From Bacteroidota bacterium (GTDB lineage: Bacteria; Bacteroidota; Bacteroidia; B-17B0; Aurantibacillaceae), in contig JAUXTT010000014.1 in the NCBI GenBank assembly GCA_030684395.1, positions 62,001-126,000 on the forward strand: DNA of 64,000 bases, written 5' to 3'. A program made the translations under genes and the position numbers. The notes below the pieces were generated by a model that ran no database searches, was not told where the DNA came from, and was given only the letters and a program-made list of their open reading frames with translations. Shown piece after piece: positions 53,709 through 62,036 of the stretch (position 1 is its first letter; every line of letters starts with the position of its first letter).

Positions 53709-54633
53709 TCTGTATTAAGTTGGTTAAGTGTATATATACCTGTGTGGTGCATAGTGAGCGGTGTCCGAGCATTAATGCAATCATTTCAATATCCTTCGTT
53801 GTCATGTAAAGATGAGTACCGAGCGTATGCCTGAGCGTATGAATACCGATAAGTTTATCGCTGCCATAAATACTCTTAGCTTTCTTCCAGAGTTTTTGCA
53901 ATCTTTTTAGCAATGCCTTTTTAGCAAGTTCCTTCCCGTTTACTCCAATAAAAAAAGCATCAGGGTTGCTATGGTTGGATAACTCTTCGATATAAACATC
54001 ACGATAATTATAAACGTAGTCTTCCAAATGCTGCTGTACCGTTGGCGACATCATTACATAACGCTCACTTCCGTTCTTGCTTTTCCGTACATGGATTCTA
54101 CTTCTGTTGAAATCAATATCGGTTATCATTAATCTAAGTCCTTCCCCGTTGCGCATACCACAGCCGTAATAAATGGCAAGTATTGCCCTGTTCAAATATC
54201 CTAAACCATCGCTATCACAAACAGCATACAACTGTTTAATTTCCTCACGTGTTAAAACGGTAATTTCTTTTTGCTTTGTTTTCTTCCTGTGTCTTATGAA
54301 AATGGTATTCGCTTCAATGCCTTCAATAGCAAGGTATTTCCAGAACTTGGATATTGCATTGATGTGAAGGTTAATTGTGGATTGCCAGAGTGTACCGCCA
54401 AAATTTTCGTTTACCCGTTCCTGTTCCATGTATAGCATATAACTGTCGGCAACGGGTTGGTTAATTTCTTTAATGGTTTTAATCCCGTTGCCTTCAACGT
54501 AGCTAAGGAACTCTTTCATCCTGTCGGTATGCTGGTCAATATAAATTTGGTCTTTGCCTTCCTTCTTTAACTCGTATGTAAATTCGCTCATTACTTTATT
54601 GAACTCTGGTGCGTGTACTCTGGTGTTCTTCAT
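53695..54633 (-). CDS. Tyrosine recombinase (XerC/D-like)
   Basis: 312 residues with the complete set of catalytic residues: arginine in GCGMRNGEGL, H-x-x-R-H in HTLRHTLGTHL, histidine in LGHRSLCTT and tyrosine in VYIHLTN. The catalytic domain is preceded by a core-binding domain. This is the active integrase candidate. It overlaps the degraded partner by 14 bases. Tandem integrases with one degenerate member occur in some Bacteroidota elements; how the pair divides the work is unknown. Confidence 0.92.
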   Translation of the reverse strand: MKNTRVHAPEFNKVMSEFTYELKKEGKDQIYIDQHTDRMKEFLSYVEGNGIKTIKEINQPVADSYMLYMEQERVNENFGGTLWQSTINLHINAISKFWKYLAIEGIEANTIFIRHRKKTKQKEITVLTREEIKQLYAVCDSDGLGYLNRAILAIYYGCGMRNGEGLRLMITDIDFNRSRIHVRKSKNGSERYVMMSPTVQQHLEDYVYNYRDVYIEELSNHSNPDAFFIGVNGKELAKKALLKRLQKLWKKAKSIYGSDKLIGIHTLRHTLGTHLYMTTKDIEMIALMLGHRSLCTTQVYIHLTNLIQNETI

Positions 54634-54699
54634 TTTAAATCGTTCGTGTTTGTCGTGGGAATCTGGAAAACTAATTGCTTTTACCTTGAATCCTTTATT

Positions 54700-56343
54700 T
54701 TATGCTCGTTTCAGCCTTTTTTGTTTTTTGGGAAACTTCTGGGAATCTTGGGAAACTTCTATCTGTATGCCGTTCATTTTTTCTTTCCAGCTTTCGGTAA
54801 TGCCTTGCAGTTCTTGGTAGTCGTTCCAGTCGCTTATCTTATAATCAATTCCTTTCTTTTTATTGCCACCGCAAACTATTACATAACCCAGTTCCTTTAA
54901 TGCGTTAAACTCCCTATAAAATGAACTGCTGCTCATTTCCATTACTTTCATTGCATCGGATAGCTTAAAGGTTTTTTCTTTGTCGTTTAAATCTGTTTTA
55001 AGCCGTTCCAGAAAACTTCTTTGCGTTGGACTGAGTTTGTCCCCTTGTGAAATTGCAATACTCTTAAATAGCTCTAATGCAGCTTGTAGATGTTCGGTTG
55101 TTGCTTCAATGTATTCCTGTCCGTAACTATCCTGTTTCTTTGGTAACAGGTGTTGGTGCAATAGCGTTACTGACTGGATAAAGGTAAGCAGTTGGGGTAA
55201 GCTCCTTAATTGCTGGTTCACGCTGCTCGGTAGTTCCAGTTCCATTGCATAAGGAATGACCACACGCATCGGTTTAATAAAGCGTTGAATGTTCCTTAAC
55301 GTGTGTACAGCCTGTTCCTGCTTACCTATATCAATGATGCCTCCGCATTCTTTTTTATAATGTTCTAACAAAGCTGCTTTGTTCTTTTCGTTTTCATCCA
55401 GCCGAATTAAAAAACATTCTTCAAAAAATTTGCGGTTCATTGCTTCATCGTTGGAATAAGCCATCAGGCTTATGGCTCCTTCAATTACCTTGCTGCTACC
55501 GTATATTTGACCTGTATGGTAATTGGCTTCGGTGGTATAACGTTTAAGGATTCCGTTTTCAATAAATTCCTTTATGGTGTTGGCTCCCTTGAAATGCTTA
55601 TCAATGCTGGTAATGTACAGCACATTGTTCTTCCAGCTTTTTTTATTGGTGTTGTAGTACATTGAACTCGGAGCCATGCTGGTATAAGTGTGTATCTGCT
55701 CGTCAGGAACACAAGCACCTACCACGTCCATGAGCATTTTTGAAAGCTGCGGTGAGCCTTGCAGTAAAGCGTGTAAAGGCTTTTCAAAATGTCGGGATAG
55801 CAATATGAAAAATAATTGAACTGCTTTTTCTTTTTCGGTTACTATACCAGCCTGTTGCAATAAACCTTCAACACTTTCCAGTATGTTATCCGATGTTAAA
55901 TAAAACATTGCTTCCTTTTGCTCATGCTTAGATAGGGTAATGCTTTTAACGGTATCGGTTCTTTTTAGTTCATCGTGTCGAAACTTGTCCAGTTGTTCAC
56001 GGAGTGAAAACATAGCTGTTTTAATATCTGCTTCTTTTTCCTTTAGTTGAAAGGCTGCTTCACGGCAATACTTTTCCAATCGGTTAGTAATAAACAAGTC
56101 GAGCTTATCTATATGCGTGTAGGCATCGTTGGTGTGTGGGTGCTGGGCTACTTTGATAGTAGCAATAAGCACATCGTACTGCGTGGTGGGTCTGAATCCG
56201 AATATGGTAAACCTCAACTTGCCGTGTGTAAATCCGATGCGTGTTTCATCTGTCAGGTCAAAACCATAAGCATTGAGTAACGGCTCATTCACTTGCGTTG
56301 TAGGTTCTTTATCAAAGTTTATTGGTTGTATGTTCCTGTTCAT
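54700..56343 (-). CDS. Primase-helicase-like mobile-element protein with broken P-loop
   Basis: 547 residues. The central part (~180-330) resembles the helicase half of CHC2-primase proteins in integrative elements: LLQGSPQLSKMLMDVVGACVPDEQ followed by MAPSSMYYNTNKKSWKNNVLYITSID aligns with GxSxxGKSxLQ...ALYY...LxHKVLxIE. The Walker A position has lost its glycine/lysine pattern and the E of Walker B reads S. A C-terminal winged helix (~455-505; LSDAMKVMEMSSSSFYREFNAL) is present. Homology is judged by pattern only. If right, it is a former helicase that has kept DNA or protein binding. It lies 66 bases upstream of the integrase pair. Confidence 0.6.
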   Translation of the reverse strand: MNRNIQPINFDKEPTTQVNEPLLNAYGFDLTDETRIGFTHGKLRFTIFGFRPTTQYDVLIATIKVAQHPHTNDAYTHIDKLDLFITNRLEKYCREAAFQLKEKEADIKTAMFSLREQLDKFRHDELKRTDTVKSITLSKHEQKEAMFYLTSDNILESVEGLLQQAGIVTEKEKAVQLFFILLSRHFEKPLHALLQGSPQLSKMLMDVVGACVPDEQIHTYTSMAPSSMYYNTNKKSWKNNVLYITSIDKHFKGANTIKEFIENGILKRYTTEANYHTGQIYGSSKVIEGAISLMAYSNDEAMNRKFFEECFLIRLDENEKNKAALLEHYKKECGGIIDIGKQEQAVHTLRNIQRFIKPMRVVIPYAMELELPSSVNQQLRSLPQLLTFIQSVTLLHQHLLPKKQDSYGQEYIEATTEHLQAALELFKSIAISQGDKLSPTQRSFLERLKTDLNDKEKTFKLSDAMKVMEMSSSSFYREFNALKELGYVIVCGGNKKKGIDYKISDWNDYQELQGITESWKEKMNGIQIEVSQDSQKFPKKQKRLKRA

Positions 56344-56599
56344 TTAAGTGTATGCAATAGATTTTCAGTCGATGGGTACATCGAAAAAAATTAGTTAGAA
56401 GTAATAAGCAAGAATCAACCAGTTATTACTTTGCCGAGAAAATTTGCGGGTACACTCTTTGAAAAACAGAGTGAAATAGGGACTTTTGAACCTATATGCA
56501 AAGATACTAAGATGTTTTAATGGATGCAAGTTGAAGAAAGTTTATTTTTTTATTTGTGTTTTTACTTGACTTGTTGAATTTTTCTGCGTAGCACAATTG

Positions 56600-57250
56600 T
56601 TAAGCTGCTAACTGTTGTGAATCTGCGTATAGGATTTTGCGAATCTTAGCAACTGTTGCAAGTGATGTATCATAAAGCTTTACACACTCCCTTACACTAA
56701 ATCCTTTCTTTAATCCTTCAACTACCTTCGGATATTTCGATAAAAATTCTTCTTTCTGCTCCACCGTTCCTAATGGTCTCCCGCAATGAACCTGATTCGC
56801 CTTAGCGGTCTGCATCCCGCTACGAATCCTTGAAATCAGGTTTCTACGCTCGTTTTTCGAGAACAGGCTCAGCATATGGAGCATTATTTCTGTTTGAAAA
56901 CTTGTTTCTCCTTTTTCATTTAGTGTTTCTGCGTTAAGGTCTTGCAAGTAAATACTAACACCAAGCTTGTGTAGCTCTTCGATTAGCTTTAACGTTTCAA
57001 TGGTTGACCTACCAAGTCTTGAAACCTCTGTTACCATTACCTTTTTAAACAAGCCCTTTCTTGCTCCATCTAATAACTGTTGTACACCTCTTCTTTCTTC
57101 GTTGGTCTTTGCCCCACTTATTTTCTCAGTGATAACGGTTACTACATCGTAGTTTAATTTAGCTGCTACCTTTTGCAAATCGTTTATCTGTCTTTGAAAA
57201 TCTTGCTGGTCGCTGCTTACTCTTCCGAAAATCGCTACTGTTGCTTTCAT
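56600..57250 (-). CDS. Serine recombinase (resolvase/invertase family)
   Basis: 216 residues. Arg10 and Ser12 of the catalytic motif FGRVSSDQQ, the E helix region and the VTEVSRLGRS block are intact. The C-terminal HTH (SVRECVKLYDTSLATVAKIRKIL) is short, as in resolvases/invertases. It may resolve multimers or invert an internal segment of the element. No obvious res repeats are seen close to it by eye. Confidence 0.92.
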   Translation of the reverse strand: MKATVAIFGRVSSDQQDFQRQINDLQKVAAKLNYDVVTVITEKISGAKTNEERRGVQQLLDGARKGLFKKVMVTEVSRLGRSTIETLKLIEELHKLGVSIYLQDLNAETLNEKGETSFQTEIMLHMLSLFSKNERRNLISRIRSGMQTAKANQVHCGRPLGTVEQKEEFLSKYPKVVEGLKKGFSVRECVKLYDTSLATVAKIRKILYADSQQLAA

Positions 57251-57357
57251 GTTATTGTATTTAGTGTTATAAAAAAAGGGTTGTTGGTTTTTACTGCGTT
57301 TTTGTTGGTTTGGAAGCCTGTTTTTTGTCGGCTTGCTGTTATGCGATAACGTTTACC

Positions 57358-57630
57358 TTATATCATAACAGGATTGTTGAATTTCTTAATCAATACCTCA
57401 GCTAAGAATTTCAGATAATCAGTAATCGGCTGGTTATAGAAGTCCAGCTTACGGATTGTTTGGCTTATCACTTGCTGCTCGTTGATTGGAGCTTTAAAAA
57501 TTGCTTGTATCACAAAATCGGTGTCGATAAAGTGTGTTAATCCGTCTGTATCCAAAATCTCGAACAATTGGTACGGAGTATTTTTTTCTTCAAAAAAGTT
57601 GTGTAAGAATTGTTTGCTCATAGTGTTCAT
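57358..57630 (-). CDS. Small element-encoded protein, function unknown
   Basis: 90 residues (or 87 if started at the second methionine, MSKQ). Soluble, acidic, predicted helical, no motif. It is preceded by a TGAAAGCCTTGTTTTT repeat (57646-57661) that also occurs twice in the origin-like region, which ties it to element regulation. There is no evidence of a known role. Confidence 0.55.
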   Translation of the reverse strand: MNTMSKQFLHNFFEEKNTPYQLFEILDTDGLTHFIDTDFVIQAIFKAPINEQQVISQTIRKLDFYNQPITDYLKFLAEVLIKKFNNPVMI

Positions 57631-57645
57631 TTTTAATTGATGGTC

Positions 57646-57661
57646 TGAAAGCCTTGTTTTT
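57646..57661. repeat. 16-base direct repeat, copy 1 of 3
   Basis: TGAAAGCCTTGTTTTT here, TGAAAACCTTGTTTTT at 60288-60303 and TGAAAGCCTTGTTTTT at 60453-60468, all in the same orientation. Two of the three lie in the origin-like region, 165 bases apart. Confidence 0.7.
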
Positions 57662-57729
57662 CCTGGTATTTAAAGATACCAGGGCAAAATTTAAGAAACA
57701 AAAAAATCCTGGGCTGAGGTTGGAAACAA

Positions 57730-57754
57730 AAAAGCATCCATAACGGATGCTTTT
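57730..57754 (-). terminator. Terminator of the replication gene
   Basis: Perfect 10-bp stem AAAAGCATCC/GGATGCTTTT with loop GTTAT on the minus strand, followed by TTG and more T. It lies 22 bases past the replication gene stop. Confidence 0.85.
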
Positions 57755-57775
57755 AATGTCATTATTTAAGTCGGA

Positions 57776-59854
57776 TTATTTTCCTTTGAGCCACGTTCCT
57801 ATTGTTGTTTTTGAAACACCTGTAAGGTCTTCAATCTCTCGGTAGCTTTTACCCTCTGAGTGTAATTCTCTTACACGTTCTTTCTTTTGTTCACGCTCCA
57901 TGTTCCTTTGCTCTGTTGAAACGGTCTGTATATGTTCCGATTCATATTCACAATCCAAGTAATGAAATCCTAAACACCTGTTTTCTTTTTTCATCTCAAC
58001 CGTTATTACATTACTGGAATCGAATACCAGCTCCGAGCTTCGGCTCGGCTTCACCTGTTTAATGTAACGGATGCTTGCTCCTTTTGAACTCTTACCGATT
58101 GCGGAAACACTATCAACGAAATTCGATAAGTGTTTACTACCACCTAATTCATTTACCGTTAGCTGCGTTCCTTCTTTCATCTTCGGTGTGTGTGCCAGTA
58201 CCAGCATTGAAAGGTTAAATTCTTTCTTTAACTGGTTCAACCTTCTGATTAAATCCAACGCTACCGATGTATCTTGTGTTGATTCTGTTTTCAAGTACGT
58301 TAAGTTATCAATCACCAACACATCAGGATTCAGCGTTTCTATATCTGCTCTGATTTTATTGATAACTAAATCGTCCAGCTTGCTTGTCGGATTATCTTCT
58401 ACCAGCTTTTGGAAATCTATGTTATCAATAAACAGGTTATCCGAAAACTCGTACAGTTGTCCGCTTTCATCGGAGTATCTCATTTGAAATTGTTTATCAC
58501 TTAACTCAAAATCATAAAATAGTACTCGTAATGGCTTATTACCATTGGACAGTATGGTAAAGGTGTTTTTACCTTTTGAAAGTGCATCGGCTATTTGTGT
58601 TGCCCACACGCTTTTACCTGAACCAGTATCTGCAAACAATATATGCAGCTCACCACTTTGCCATATCGCTCCCATCAGTGGAGTAATGGCTGCTTGTTGT
58701 TTCGCATCCTGTAATCGTTGCTTTGCTGTTCGTGGACTGCTACCAGCTTTTATCTGCGTTGAGGTTTGTTGTTGAGGTATTTTAATTCCGTGTTCACCTG
58801 CAATGTAAAACAATGTAGCCAGCTTCACCTTACCATCATAGTCTTGGAGTATTGAAGTGTACTTTTCATCGGTCTGGTCATAGTCATACTTACTATACAA
58901 TGCACTTATTTTATGGAATAATTCTCTACCAGCTTCACCAAGCTCACACAATGCCCAGCCGATTTTCACCCAGTCTTTATAATCACTGGTAATATCGGTC
59001 TTGCTTTCTTCAATGGCTTTAACCAGTTGATTTACGCTTATTAATTTTTCTTTCAGCTCAGCTGCTGTGTTATTAATCTTTATCGGTACTGGTGTATCGC
59101 TTGTATTGTTTTCAACTGTTTTCTTTTGGGGTGTAGAGGTAAACCACTTATCCAAAAAGTTTTGGTCAAGTATTTTTCTTTGCCACGCTGCTGCAATGAA
59201 CGCATCTTTATCGTAGCTCAGGAAACAAGCTCTGGCAACATCTCGGCAAGCCTTATCCACTTCTAATGAGTAGTTTTCTCTTATGTAGTTCTTAACTGCA
59301 TCGAAGTAGTTGCCATGTGTTTCTTTATCTTGTGGTATCTGTACAAAAACTTTTATACCGTTGTTGCTTGGTGAGTTGAATATCAACACGGGTTCAAGCT
59401 CGGTGTCTTTGCTTAGTGTTTCTTTTAATGCTTTGATGTTGACGTTTTCCAGTCCGTCAAAGTCCAAGCACAAATACCCTGAGTGTTTTATCAGTTCATT
59501 GTTGCTGCGTTTGAAAAATGTTCCTGATGGTGTAATGTATTCCAGTACGGTTTTCTTTGTCTTACGTCTGCTTTCCTTATCCAGCTTTTCCAAGTTTAAA
59601 CACTTACGTCTTAAATGTTCATCGCTGGTGATTCTTTCGTACAGTTGCTCGATATTTATTACTGAGCTTGGTACTACTGATGTAGTGATTGGTGGCTCGT
59701 ACTGACTGAACTCAGATAGTTGGATTAGCTCACCGCTTTTATTTTGTAGTTCCTTTGCTTGGAGGTATTTTTCAAAGCTACTGTTTACTTCATCGGCTTT
59801 GATACCTATATTTAACGGGAATGGTTGTTGAGTGTTTGCATGATTAATTTCCAT
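57776..59854 (-). CDS. VirE-N / PriCT / RepA-type replication protein
   Basis: 692 residues from ATG 59854; a GTG at 59884 gives 10 extra residues, but the ATG overlaps the stop of the upstream gene by 11 bases, as for coupled genes. The N-terminal ~250 residues are the VirE-N/BT4734-like primase-polymerase region (GYLCLDFDGLE... IFNSPSNNGIKVFVQI). A PriCT_2 segment (~300-360; DYKDWVKIGWALCELG) follows, then a RecA/DnaB-like ATPase (~395-620; Walker A FADTGSGKSV, Walker B VLVIDNLTYL). A C-terminal helix-turn-helix (SYREIEDLTGVSKTTIGTWL) may bind the origin. It should initiate replication of the element, in cis to the GGACAG-rich region upstream of it. Confidence 0.85.
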   Translation of the reverse strand: MEINHANTQQPFPLNIGIKADEVNSSFEKYLQAKELQNKSGELIQLSEFSQYEPPITTSVVPSSVINIEQLYERITSDEHLRRKCLNLEKLDKESRRKTKKTVLEYITPSGTFFKRSNNELIKHSGYLCLDFDGLENVNIKALKETLSKDTELEPVLIFNSPSNNGIKVFVQIPQDKETHGNYFDAVKNYIRENYSLEVDKACRDVARACFLSYDKDAFIAAAWQRKILDQNFLDKWFTSTPQKKTVENNTSDTPVPIKINNTAAELKEKLISVNQLVKAIEESKTDITSDYKDWVKIGWALCELGEAGRELFHKISALYSKYDYDQTDEKYTSILQDYDGKVKLATLFYIAGEHGIKIPQQQTSTQIKAGSSPRTAKQRLQDAKQQAAITPLMGAIWQSGELHILFADTGSGKSVWATQIADALSKGKNTFTILSNGNKPLRVLFYDFELSDKQFQMRYSDESGQLYEFSDNLFIDNIDFQKLVEDNPTSKLDDLVINKIRADIETLNPDVLVIDNLTYLKTESTQDTSVALDLIRRLNQLKKEFNLSMLVLAHTPKMKEGTQLTVNELGGSKHLSNFVDSVSAIGKSSKGASIRYIKQVKPSRSSELVFDSSNVITVEMKKENRCLGFHYLDCEYESEHIQTVSTEQRNMEREQKKERVRELHSEGKSYREIEDLTGVSKTTIGTWLKGK

Positions 59855-60023
59855 TAGTGTTAAACTGTTTAGCGTGTTCCGCACTTATCAGGTGTTTTAT
59901 TAAAGCGGAATTATTGTACTTGAAGACCTTGTTAGAAGCAAGGTCTTCAATCTTTTTACGGGTAGCTTCATCTATTCTCATGGTGAACAGCTTGCTACAC
60001 GTTGATTGGTTTTTGTTTTTCAT
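59844..60023 (-). CDS. 59-residue ribbon-helix-helix protein
   Basis: A short open frame starting at ATG 60023 (MKNKNQSTCSKLFTMRIDE) and ending NTNGN. The strand KLFTMRID followed by two helices (EATRKKIEDLA and NNSALIKHLI) is the ribbon-helix-helix pattern of Arc/CopG-type regulators. Its stop codon overlaps the replication gene start by 11 bases (59844-59854), so it is a copy-number or operator-binding regulator candidate. A perfect 10-bp hairpin is embedded in its codons (59922-59948). Confidence 0.75.
   Translation of the reverse strand: MKNKNQSTCSKLFTMRIDEATRKKIEDLASNKVFKYNNSALIKHLISAEHAKQFNTNGN
59922..59948 (-). repeat. Perfect 10-bp hairpin inside the RHH coding sequence
   Basis: GAAGACCTTG / CAAGGTCTTC with a 7-base loop. 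Coding sequence rarely keeps such a stem by chance; it could act on translation of the replication gene or as a protein site. Confidence 0.6.
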
Positions 60024-60703
60024 CTTGTTTTGGTTTTATGAAAATGTTATTGTTTTACCAGTATACTAATGTATTTACGATAAGTCAAGTACTTACATGA
60101 ACTTTCTTGAAAATAATTTTCGATGCTCTGGTAATAATAAATGTAGGTACTGTACAAAGTGTGTATATCCGTGAAAATATTTTTTACTGTCCCGTTTGTT
60201 CTAAAGTGTCCCGTTTAGGTACGGGACAGGACAGTTATCTATCCCTGTCGGATTTACATTAGCACGTCAAACGGCATAGGTATTTTCTGAAAACCTTGTT
60301 TTTACTGATGTTTTTAGCTTTCCCTTCAATATCCTTCATTAAGTGTTTGGTAATCCTGATACGTGGGACGGACTGGACACCCAGGCTGGGGGGTGTTGCT
60401 CATTTCATCAAGTGGAAGAGAGAATAGGTTACTTGGCTTATATACTCGTTTTTGAAAGCCTTGTTTTTAAAGGGTTCAAAGTGCCTTTTAAAATTTCCAT
60501 ATAACTATTCTTTTTTTTTAATATATGTATATACTATCTACACACACAACCCCTCTCCCTCCATCTGATGATAAAACACAGCCTCCCCGTTCCGACTGTC
60601 CTGTCCCATAGTAAAGCAGGACACCAGTGTCCAGAACAGGACAGCATCCAACAATTATTTTATTTTCTCTGAGCTTTCGCTCACCATCAAAATATTTATT
60701 GAT
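60024..60703. other. Non-coding region rich in GGACAG inverted repeats, candidate replication origin
   Basis: 680 bases with no convincing gene. ACTGTCC (60186) pairs with GGACAGT (60229), and inside it TGTCCCGT pairs with ACGGGACA (60207-60228). Further on, CTGTCCTGT (60596) pairs with ACAGGACAG (60636), enclosing the perfect hairpin GGACAC-CA-GTGTCC (60619-60632). GGACGGACTGGACAC occurs at about 60366. Two copies of a 16-base direct repeat (60288, 60453) and an AT-rich tract (60510-60535) complete it. The position directly upstream of the replication operon fits an origin, or an oriT/single-strand origin. Confidence 0.6.
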
Positions 60704-60841
60704 ATGAAAAAGAAAACCATCATACTTACATTTGCTCAGGTTAACCACTTACTGAACAATCTACCAAAAGGTTATCAAATCCGAGCATCTGCAAAAGATT
60801 TGAATACCATTATTGACCAAGCAAAAAACAAAAGCAAATAA
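60704..60841 (+). CDS. 45-residue small protein
   Basis: ATG at 60704; MKKKTIILTFAQVNHLLNNL at the start and ends KNKSK. It is basic, with a hydrophobic N-terminal strand and an amphipathic helix. It is the only plus-strand gene in this stretch and its first bases follow GGACAG repeats. No homologue is recognised; a real gene is plausible but not certain. Confidence 0.45.
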   Translation: MKKKTIILTFAQVNHLLNNLPKGYQIRASAKDLNTIIDQAKNKSK

Positions 60842-60866
60842 AAAAGCACCGCTGTTAGCGATGCTT
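60839..60866 (-). terminator. Terminator of the cargo operon
   Basis: Minus-strand stem with one mismatch (AAGCA-x-CGCT / AGCG-x-TGCTT) and T-run TTTTTT, 23 bases past the SHOCT gene stop. Confidence 0.7.
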
Positions 60867-60888
60867 AGTGTTTCATGTAAAACGGAGT

Positions 60889-61569
60889 TTACTTTTTTAG
60901 TAGCTCCGTTTTCTTTTGGTCAAATTCCTGTTGGGTAAGTATTCCACTCTGGAACAGGTCGCCCAGCTTCTTTAAATCATCCAGTACGTTATCACTAACT
61001 TTGGTTTGATGTTCTGCCACTGGTGTTACAACCACTTGTTGAGGCTGGTTAGTTTCCAGATGCTTTTTTAATTCGATTGTTTTTTTCTCAAGGCTTTTAA
61101 TGAGAGATATTTCATCTTCACCAGCAAAGAAATTAATATTGTTTCCGCTTTTATTTCCAATTGAAACGGCATAGCCTCTTGTAGAAAACAGCTTTGCTAT
61201 TAGCCTTTTATACAAGCCCAGCTGCATAAATAAATCAATCATTTCAATGAACAAAGCGATAAAGCCTATTATAATACATAGTAGCCCAGCCCAAAGTGTA
61301 AGGTTATTAAACAGGCTTGCTTGAAAGATAAGAGCTTTCAATTGGTCACCAGAGATAAATATTAATACTATTCCGATACCGAAGGTTCTTGCAACAAGTG
61401 CGAAAGATGAAATCCTTGCTTCAATGTGTTCGATATAATGAAAGTTATCGAGGTGCTTGCTCTCAATCGTTGTTCTGCCATTGCTTGCAACTGCTGTTAC
61501 TGTTTCGGTGTTGAGCGTAACAACTACACCCGAATCGAAGTTAAATGTTCGTGGTTTAAATTCTTCCAT
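60889..61569 (-). CDS. Membrane protein with C-terminal SHOCT domain
   Basis: 226 residues. The N-terminal ~50 residues are a soluble beta-rich part. Two or three membrane helices follow (FALVARTFGIGIVLIFI, LTLWAGLLCIIIGFIALFIEMI), then a cytoplasmic loop and a SHOCT segment at the end (VLDDLKKLGDLFQSGILTQQEFDQKKTELL). SHOCT is a short oligomerisation domain often on membrane proteins. It starts 2 bases after the stop of the lipoprotein gene. The pair looks like element cargo facing the cell envelope; superinfection exclusion is one possibility, inferred from position only. Confidence 0.8.
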   Translation of the reverse strand: MEEFKPRTFNFDSGVVVTLNTETVTAVASNGRTTIESKHLDNFHYIEHIEARISSFALVARTFGIGIVLIFISGDQLKALIFQASLFNNLTLWAGLLCIIIGFIALFIEMIDLFMQLGLYKRLIAKLFSTRGYAVSIGNKSGNNINFFAGEDEISLIKSLEKKTIELKKHLETNQPQQVVVTPVAEHQTKVSDNVLDDLKKLGDLFQSGILTQQEFDQKKTELLKK

Positions 61570-61571
61570 GA

Positions 61572-61943
61572 TTATTTATAGTTATCGCAAAAAATACCAT
61601 CGAATAAATTAGGCGTTTTCTCAAAGGCATCCGCTATACCGCTGTGAGCGTTTGTGAACATGATGGTAACAGGTTTTCCGTTACACAGAATGTTAGACCA
61701 TGTAACGTTTACCTTCATTTTCATTTCTCCCACTCCTGATTCATCCCACGGCTCATCAATCTTACCCTCGCCCCACTTGGCTTTTAAATCCGAGTAAGAG
61801 TAGTATTGTACAAAGCTGTTCAACTCATCACAGGTGGTAAAGTTTGTTGGTGTTTCGTTTGAATCGCTTGAACTCTTGGAGCTTTTTGAGCCACATCCAA
61901 AAAGTAGGATAGTGATTAGAAGTAGTAAGGCTAATTTTTTCAT
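61572..61943 (-). CDS. Small lipoprotein
   Basis: 123 residues. The lipobox ILLFGC makes Cys17 the lipidated residue, followed by a serine-rich linker (SKSSKSSSDSNE). The mature part holds three more cysteines and the block YSYSDLKAKWGEGKID. No homologue is recognised. It is the first gene of a two-gene operon with the SHOCT membrane protein and is divergent from the XRE regulator across the palindromic region 61986-62019. Confidence 0.75.
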   Translation of the reverse strand: MKKLALLLLITILLFGCGSKSSKSSSDSNETPTNFTTCDELNSFVQYYSYSDLKAKWGEGKIDEPWDESGVGEMKMKVNVTWSNILCNGKPVTIMFTNAHSGIADAFEKTPNLFDGIFCDNYK

Positions 61944-61985
61944 GTTTGTATTGATTAATTGTTAAAATACAAATGTAAAAATAAT

Positions 61986-62019
61986 TGGTGTTTAAACACC
62001 ATAGTATTTTAACACCAAA
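61986..62019. promoter_or_regulatory. Palindromic operator between lipoprotein and XRE genes
   Basis: TGGTGTTTAAACACCA (61986-62001) is a perfect 16-base palindrome. A further half-site TTAACACCA follows at 62009. The XRE gene starts at 62037 and the lipoprotein gene is divergent from 61943, so one protein could control both. Confidence 0.7.
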
Positions 62020-62036
62020 TAAGGATTTTCGGGTTA

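Noticed and set aside
59857-60069. 70-residue plus-strand open frame
   Set aside because: It is the complement of the RHH gene, which has a better start, fold pattern and overlap with the replication gene.
60518-60748. 76-residue minus-strand open frame in the origin-like region
   Set aside because: Starts with GTG inside the plus-strand small gene, has no family likeness and covers the GGACAG inverted repeats; the composition reflects the repeats.
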